A stretch of 64,000 nt of DNA from an uncultured Collinsella sp. Its GTDB lineage: Bacteria > Actinomycetota > Coriobacteriia > Coriobacteriales > Coriobacteriaceae. The stretch spans positions 35,697-99,696 of the forward strand of contig CABUTO010000003.1 in the NCBI GenBank assembly GCA_902494535.1, in the 5' to 3' direction. This document shows, piece by piece, positions 63,601-64,000 of the stretch. The position numbers were made by a program, and so were the translations under genes. Within the stretch, counting starts at the first letter, position 1, and each line of letters starts with the position of its first letter. The notes below the pieces were generated by a model. That model was given only the letters and a program-made list of their open reading frames with translations. It made no database searches and was not told the DNA's origin.

Positions 63601-64000
63601 GTGAAAGCGCCATCCACCAGACCCGCGGCCGTGCTCGGCCTGGACGTCGGCAAGTCATCGCACTGGGCCTGCCTGATCGACCGCGACGGGGAGGTGCTGG
63701 CCAGCGCCCCCGTCCGCAACAGGGAGGCCGAGCTCGACGCGCTGTTCGCCTCCGCGCCCGCCGGCACGCTCGTCGTCGTCGACCAGTTCCGCAACATAGG
63801 GTCCCTCGCCGTGAGGCGGGCCCGCGCCGCGGGGCTCGGGGTCGCCTACCTGCCCGGGCTCGCCGCCAGCCGCGCCGCGGGCCTGTTCGCCGGCGAGGCC
63901 AAGACCGACGAGCGCGACGCCGCGGTGATCGCGCGGACCGCCCTGGGCGTGCCGGACTCCCTGTCGGGGGTCCCGGGCCGCGGCGAGGCCCTCGAGGCCG
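63601..64000 (+). mobile_element. IS110-type transposase, N-terminal part, cut by window edge
   Basis: The start of a DEDD transposase. GTG at 63601, GGAAGGA eight bases upstream. The first 133 residues show GLDVGKSSHWACLID (first catalytic Asp), LVVVDQFRNIGSLAVRRARAAG, and KTDERDAAVIARTA, the IS110-family conserved block. The C-terminal Transposase_20 domain lies outside the window. The protein is GC-rich and in good condition. IS110 elements use a non-coding bridge RNA from their ends; the upstream region may hold part of it, but I cannot identify it. Confidence 0.83.

Overview
The window looks like a chromosome segment of a high-GC anaerobic gut actinobacterium of the class Coriobacteriia, most likely Collinsella or a close relative. 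The evidence is the GC-rich codon use, the formate-tetrahydrofolate ligase, the [FeFe]-hydrogenase, the superoxide-reductase-like protein, the AddAB recombination helicase, and many short intergenic palindromes. I assign the genus from general knowledge of gene content, not from a search. I saw no rRNA, tRNA or CRISPR array.

Layout. Bases 1-20.8 kb are almost all on the minus strand and hold housekeeping genes: fhs (cut by the left edge), ruvC-ruvA-ruvB with overlapping ends, a NAD-synthetase-like protein that has lost its catalytic motifs, a superoxide-reductase-like protein, a SWIM/SNF2 helicase, dnaE, and addB-addA. From 21 to 29 kb come a TrpR-like YerC protein, a small holin-like membrane protein, an Rrf2 regulator divergent from cysK and mnmA, a helix-turn-helix/HipA-like kinase fusion, an M42 peptidase and fucO.

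From about 29.2 to 34.5 kb the base composition turns AT-rich. This segment encodes a peptide-maturation (RiPP) system: a radical SAM/SPASM maturase, a TIGR04066-like protein, an acyl-carrier-related protein, a 59-residue precursor with a five-Cys core, an unrecognised protein, and a convergent ABC exporter. The maturase and the exporter are each broken by a frameshift at a short tandem repeat (apparent loss of 5 bp, gain of 4 bp). The system therefore looks recently acquired and now decaying or switched off.

From 34.6 to 47.8 kb are a DUF1275 membrane protein, a YgiQ radical SAM protein, a CPBP protease, an orphan RelB/DinJ-like antitoxin, and a tightly coupled four-gene operon: a NuoF-tail/GltD-like flavoprotein, an [FeFe]-hydrogenase, a lipoprotein binding protein and a permease-ATPase fusion. 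A DEAD-box RNA helicase follows. From 48.2 to 55 kb, an FHA protein, a membrane Ser/Thr kinase with an extracellular DUF6273-like domain, and a 1111-residue LPxTG coiled-coil/CAP surface protein lie in a row. From 55.4 to 58.6 kb is a copper island: a CsoR-type operator, copA, copZ and csoR. The right end has a zinc-ribbon membrane protein, an amidohydrolase, a DUF559-like nuclease-fold protein bracketed by palindromes, an unknown gene and the start of an IS110-type transposase.

The most striking non-coding signal is a family of nine ~59-bp imperfect palindromes (arms close to TGTCTCGATCTGTAACA) in intergenic DNA from 48.0 kb onward. A second palindrome family (TTGCGGTGAAATAGTTC arms) occurs twice, and remnants of a GGGGAC-type repeat are scattered through the window.
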